The notes below the pieces were generated by a model. That model was given only the letters and a program-made list of their open reading frames with translations, was not told the DNA's origin and ran no database searches. Position numbers and translations under genes: made by a program. This document shows, piece by piece, positions 61,502-64,000 of a stretch of 64,000 nt of DNA. This stretch comes from CAZEAC01 sp964510065 (GTDB lineage: Bacteria > Bdellovibrionota_C > UBA2361 > CAIXSY01): positions 103,489 through 167,488 of the forward strand of contig CAZEAC010000001.1 of assembly GCA_964510065.1 (NCBI GenBank), written 5' to 3'. The stretch's first letter is position 1. Every line of letters starts with the position of its first letter.

Positions 61502-62314
61502 ATGCGTCCGATTCTTAAAGTCTTTCTGAGCCTCGTTTGTGTAGTCCAGCATTGTGGCCAAGTTGAGCGTGCATATGCCGATGACGATGAGCTTCTTATT
61601 GATCACAATGGCGATGGGCTCATTACACTCTTAGGCTTTGGCGACAGTATTACTTATGGCGTCGGTGACGGAGCCCTCTCGGCGGGCGAGGATGGCGCTA
61701 TTCCGATGAGTGATGGATCGCATGGCTATCCGTCGCGACTTGCCGCGCTCCTTGGTGTTGGCGTCGATAATTCAGGCATACCCGGTGAGGAGCTAGGCGT
61801 GGACGGCATTGAGCGATTTCCGCAGGTATTGTTTCAAAGCAACGCTGATCTCGTGTTGCTGATGGAGGGTGCTAATGATGCGCGAGCGCCCCTTTCGCAG
61901 TCAGAATATCGGAACTCTGTGCAGCGCTTGATCAATGTCACTCGTGCGTCGGGGCGCGAAATTGTGCTTTTTACGTTGGCTCCTCCCTGTGCCGATCACG
62001 TGCTGCTTAGAAGCGCGATGGCGCGTTACAGTGAGACAATTCACGAGCTTGCCGTCGTAAACGGCATTCGAGTTGTCGAGATCGATCGCGCTTGGCGTAC
62101 GACATGTTCTAATTTAGAGAATTGCGAGCTGTATAATCTTCCGGAAGGGCTCCATCCGAATTCATTGGGGTATGATGTCATTGCTCAAACAGCTGCGGCG
62201 TCGATACTTGGGGTGGACATTTTCGCGGATTCGGGCGCCGAAGATTTCGCTGGGGCAGTAGGGATCACACCAGAACAAGTGGTAGTGAAGCCAAGTGTGG
62301 CAGATGAAGGCTGA
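61502..62314 (+). CDS. SGNH/GDSL-family esterase (lipase-acylhydrolase)
   Basis: 270 residues with a signal peptide (VFLSLVCVVQHCGQVERAYA). Block I is GFGDSITYGVGDG (Ser nucleophile), block III is MEGANDA with Asn, and block V is PEGLHPNSLGY with the catalytic His; the usual Asp of DxxH is Glu here. An exported carbohydrate or lipid esterase is likely. The next gene starts three bases after its stop, so they are co-transcribed. Confidence 0.85.
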   Translation: MRPILKVFLSLVCVVQHCGQVERAYADDDELLIDHNGDGLITLLGFGDSITYGVGDGALSAGEDGAIPMSDGSHGYPSRLAALLGVGVDNSGIPGEELGVDGIERFPQVLFQSNADLVLLMEGANDARAPLSQSEYRNSVQRLINVTRASGREIVLFTLAPPCADHVLLRSAMARYSETIHELAVVNGIRVVEIDRAWRTTCSNLENCELYNLPEGLHPNSLGYDVIAQTAAASILGVDIFADSGAEDFAGAVGITPEQVVVKPSVADEG

Positions 62315-62317
62315 GCA

Positions 62318-62998
62318 ATGAGACGATTCTTTTTGTTATCGGCGATTATAGTGAGCTTTTTCGGCTGCGGCGGAGGCGGCGCCGACGGTGGCGCAGGATC
62401 GACGCGCTCGGCGGACACTGGAGTGCGGCTTATGCACGCTTCAATCGACGCGGTTCCCGTCGATGTCGTAAGCTCTACCGGAGGTGGCGATATTGCGCAG
62501 CGCGGTGCTTTCAATCAAGTACAGGGTTACGCGCGGCTCTCTCAGGGTGCTCAGCGGCTATCACTTGTTCCAGCACGAGTTGGGGGTAATGAACTTTTTG
62601 GCTTCGACCTCTCAGTTGAAAAGAAAGATCGGGTGAGCTTGCTTCTCTATGGAAGTCTAACTTCAGTGGGCCTGCATGCCGCCCTCTTTAGGGATAATGC
62701 AGGAGAAAGGCCCGCGCCGGGAACCTGTCTCCTTAGAGTCGTGCATGCGCTTGTTGGAGCCAATCAACTTGAGGTCTCTACCGACCTGGGATCGAATTTC
62801 GCGCCAGTGAGCTTTGGCTCGGCGTCTGAGTATCAGTCTGTATCGCCCGGTACGCTTGTGATGATTGCCAGAAGGGCGGCGGATTCGAGGGTTGTGAGTC
62901 GAACTACAATATCTCTCGCCGATTCTTCGATATCGACATTAGTGTTTGGTGGAGAGATCGATTATTTTAGCGCCACGCGTCTTTTCGATGATTCATGA
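62318..62998 (+). CDS. DUF4397-like lipoprotein
   Basis: 226 residues. A lipoprotein signal ends at FFGCGGGG (lipobox Cys about 17). VRLMHASIDAVPVDVV and LLRVVHALVGANQLEVS are two copies of the motif typical of DUF4397 proteins, found in surface proteins of unknown role. The end is beta-rich. It overlaps the next gene by four bases (ATGA at 62995). Confidence 0.75.
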   Translation: MRRFFLLSAIIVSFFGCGGGGADGGAGSTRSADTGVRLMHASIDAVPVDVVSSTGGGDIAQRGAFNQVQGYARLSQGAQRLSLVPARVGGNELFGFDLSVEKKDRVSLLLYGSLTSVGLHAALFRDNAGERPAPGTCLLRVVHALVGANQLEVSTDLGSNFAPVSFGSASEYQSVSPGTLVMIARRAADSRVVSRTTISLADSSISTLVFGGEIDYFSATRLFDDS

Positions 62999-63966
62999 TC
63001 GAGCGGCAGGGTATTCTTACCGAAGAGCTGCTTATTGCCGCTTTGCATGGCGAGTGGACTGAGCTATGCGCGCTTCCTAAATCAGATCTGCATTCGCATG
63101 CGATGCTGGCCGCTCCGAGAAAGAGTTACGAGCGCCGCTTCGCTATGAGCCAAACACCAGTGCCCGCTCGTTTTAGTAGTCCGAAACATTTCTTCCGTTT
63201 TATCCGCGAAAACTATTTTCCTCATTTTACCTCACTTGTCGCGTGCACAACGACGCTGACCGATATGCTATTGCAGCATCGAGATGACTCAATAGTGAGA
63301 GCCGAAGTGAGTTTTGATGCCGTAATAGCGAGAGTTTGTAATGTCCCTTGGACTGACGTTTGCGATGCCTTTTCCGCTGAGATTCAGCGTGCTGGGTCAA
63401 AAGGTCTTTCTCCTGAACTGGGTATCGCACGAGAGGGATTTGATCTCTTAGGAGAAGGGGAAGTTCTCTCGGCCCTCGACACTGGCTTTTTTGATGGAAT
63501 TGACATCTATGGTGATGAAGCTCACGAATTCCCGTCTGGGCTTCGGGAATTGGTCGAGGAGGCGCGGCGAAGGAAGCTTCGAGTTAAGCTTCATTCGGGC
63601 GAGCATAGCGACGCCGCGTTGGTTCGCCGGGATGTAGAGCTACACCGACCGGATGCTATCCAACATGGAATTGCTGCGGCGAGTGATTCGGACGTTTTGG
63701 CGGTGCTCGCGGAGAGCAAAGTACCGGTGCATGTGTGTCCGTTTAGCAACTACATGCTCTCAGTTGTCGAGAGCTATGAGAGGCATCCAATTCGCCGCAT
63801 GTTTGATGCCGGCGTTCATGTCACTATTAACACAGACGACTTTGGTGTCTTCGGCAGAACACTAAGTGAAGAGTATGTTCGCCTCTTCGAGTCCGGACTC
63901 TTCTCCGCCAACGAACTAGAGCAGATCCGCCGAAACGGCCTCTACCTGGACACCCAAACTCGCTAA
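62995..63966 (+). CDS. Adenosine deaminase family protein
   Basis: 323 residues, ending in the window. Family motifs in order: PKSDLHSHA (metal H-x-H), KLHSGE (His and catalytic Glu, usually HAGE), QHGIAAA (usual GHG), CPFSNYMLS and VTINTDDFGVFGRTLSEEY (metal Asp). The metal and catalytic set appears complete. It deaminates adenosine-type nucleosides, or in some species 6-amino-6-deoxyfutalosine, which would feed the MqnC step encoded at 1.1 kb. It overlaps the lipoprotein gene by four bases. Confidence 0.85.
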   Translation: MIERQGILTEELLIAALHGEWTELCALPKSDLHSHAMLAAPRKSYERRFAMSQTPVPARFSSPKHFFRFIRENYFPHFTSLVACTTTLTDMLLQHRDDSIVRAEVSFDAVIARVCNVPWTDVCDAFSAEIQRAGSKGLSPELGIAREGFDLLGEGEVLSALDTGFFDGIDIYGDEAHEFPSGLRELVEEARRRKLRVKLHSGEHSDAALVRRDVELHRPDAIQHGIAAASDSDVLAVLAESKVPVHVCPFSNYMLSVVESYERHPIRRMFDAGVHVTINTDDFGVFGRTLSEEYVRLFESGLFSANELEQIRRNGLYLDTQTR

Positions 63967-63984
63967 AAAAGCGAGCAACTTTTT
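63959..63984 (+). terminator. Intrinsic terminator after the deaminase gene
   Basis: CTCGCT (63959-63964) and AGCGAG (63970-63975) form a 6-bp stem containing the stop codon, followed by CAACTTTTT. It ends the SGNH-lipoprotein-deaminase run. Confidence 0.55.
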
Positions 63985-64000
63985 GATAAATTCGACGAAT

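Noticed and set aside
1..64000. CRISPR array
   Set aside because: No regularly spaced repeats with unique spacers of 25-40 bp were seen.

Overview
The window is a 64 kb stretch of a Gram-negative bacterial chromosome, GC content moderate. It carries a TonB-dependent receptor, outer-membrane barrel and lipoprotein genes, a GspC-like PDZ protein, two enzymes of the futalosine menaquinone route (MqnC, MqnD), a fused aspartokinase-homoserine dehydrogenase and a ketol-acid reductoisomerase of the yeast/Bacteroidetes kind. A run of ten N at 20751-20760 marks an assembly gap, so this is a draft or metagenome contig. I would place it loosely with the deep-branching former Deltaproteobacteria or a neighbouring phylum, but no marker here fixes the taxon. 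Genes lie on both strands, mostly as single genes or short operons.

Layout. 1-3.6 kb: end of a sulfatase, mqnC and mqnD, tRNA-Pro and tRNA-Ala. 3.6-9.3 kb: a three-gene minus-strand operon of hybrid histidine kinase, YfiR-like periplasmic protein and TonB receptor. 9.7-14.8 kb: a membrane protein, an FHA protein with a degenerate trypsin-like domain, and thrA. 15-20.4 kb: an accessory segment beginning with an integron integrase that has lost its catalytic C-terminus, followed on the plus strand by five mostly unrecognised small genes. 20.5-28.5 kb: an FAD oxidoreductase broken by the gap, tRNA-Pro, argS, and an operon of unknowns around a sugar nucleotidylyltransferase. 28.7-41.2 kb: a Cys-rich protein, fatty acid desaturase, cysD-cysN-PDZ operon with a divergent MocR regulator, TadE-like protein, amino-acid-type ABC binding protein, TPR protein, outer-membrane barrel. 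41.5-49 kb: a nucleotidyltransferase/WGR-like/ATP-ligase fusion, several unknowns (one with a gluzincin-like HExxH) and palindromic repeats. 49.1-56.1 kb: leuC and, divergently, ilvB-ilvN-ilvC-thrC. 56-64 kb: ArfB-like factor, beta-propeller protein, tRNA-Val, SGNH hydrolase, DUF4397-like lipoprotein, adenosine deaminase family protein.

The most coherent system is branched-chain amino acid synthesis. The ilv operon is preceded by a 26-codon leader peptide with 14 Leu/Val/Ile codons, a protector stem, an antiterminator segment and a 12-bp terminator, which is a classical transcription attenuator. The last gene of the run, threonine synthase, carries a C-terminal domain resembling the allosteric domain of isopropylmalate synthase. 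That suggests feedback by a branched-chain amino acid on the threonine branch that feeds isoleucine.

Second points of interest are the ligase fusion at 41.5-43.9 kb, four kinds of intergenic palindromic element (one flanked by a direct repeat that looks like a target-site duplication), a degraded integron platform, and several start corrections: many reading frames begin at an upstream TTG or GTG, but the likely gene start is a downstream ATG with a better ribosome site or family-typical length.
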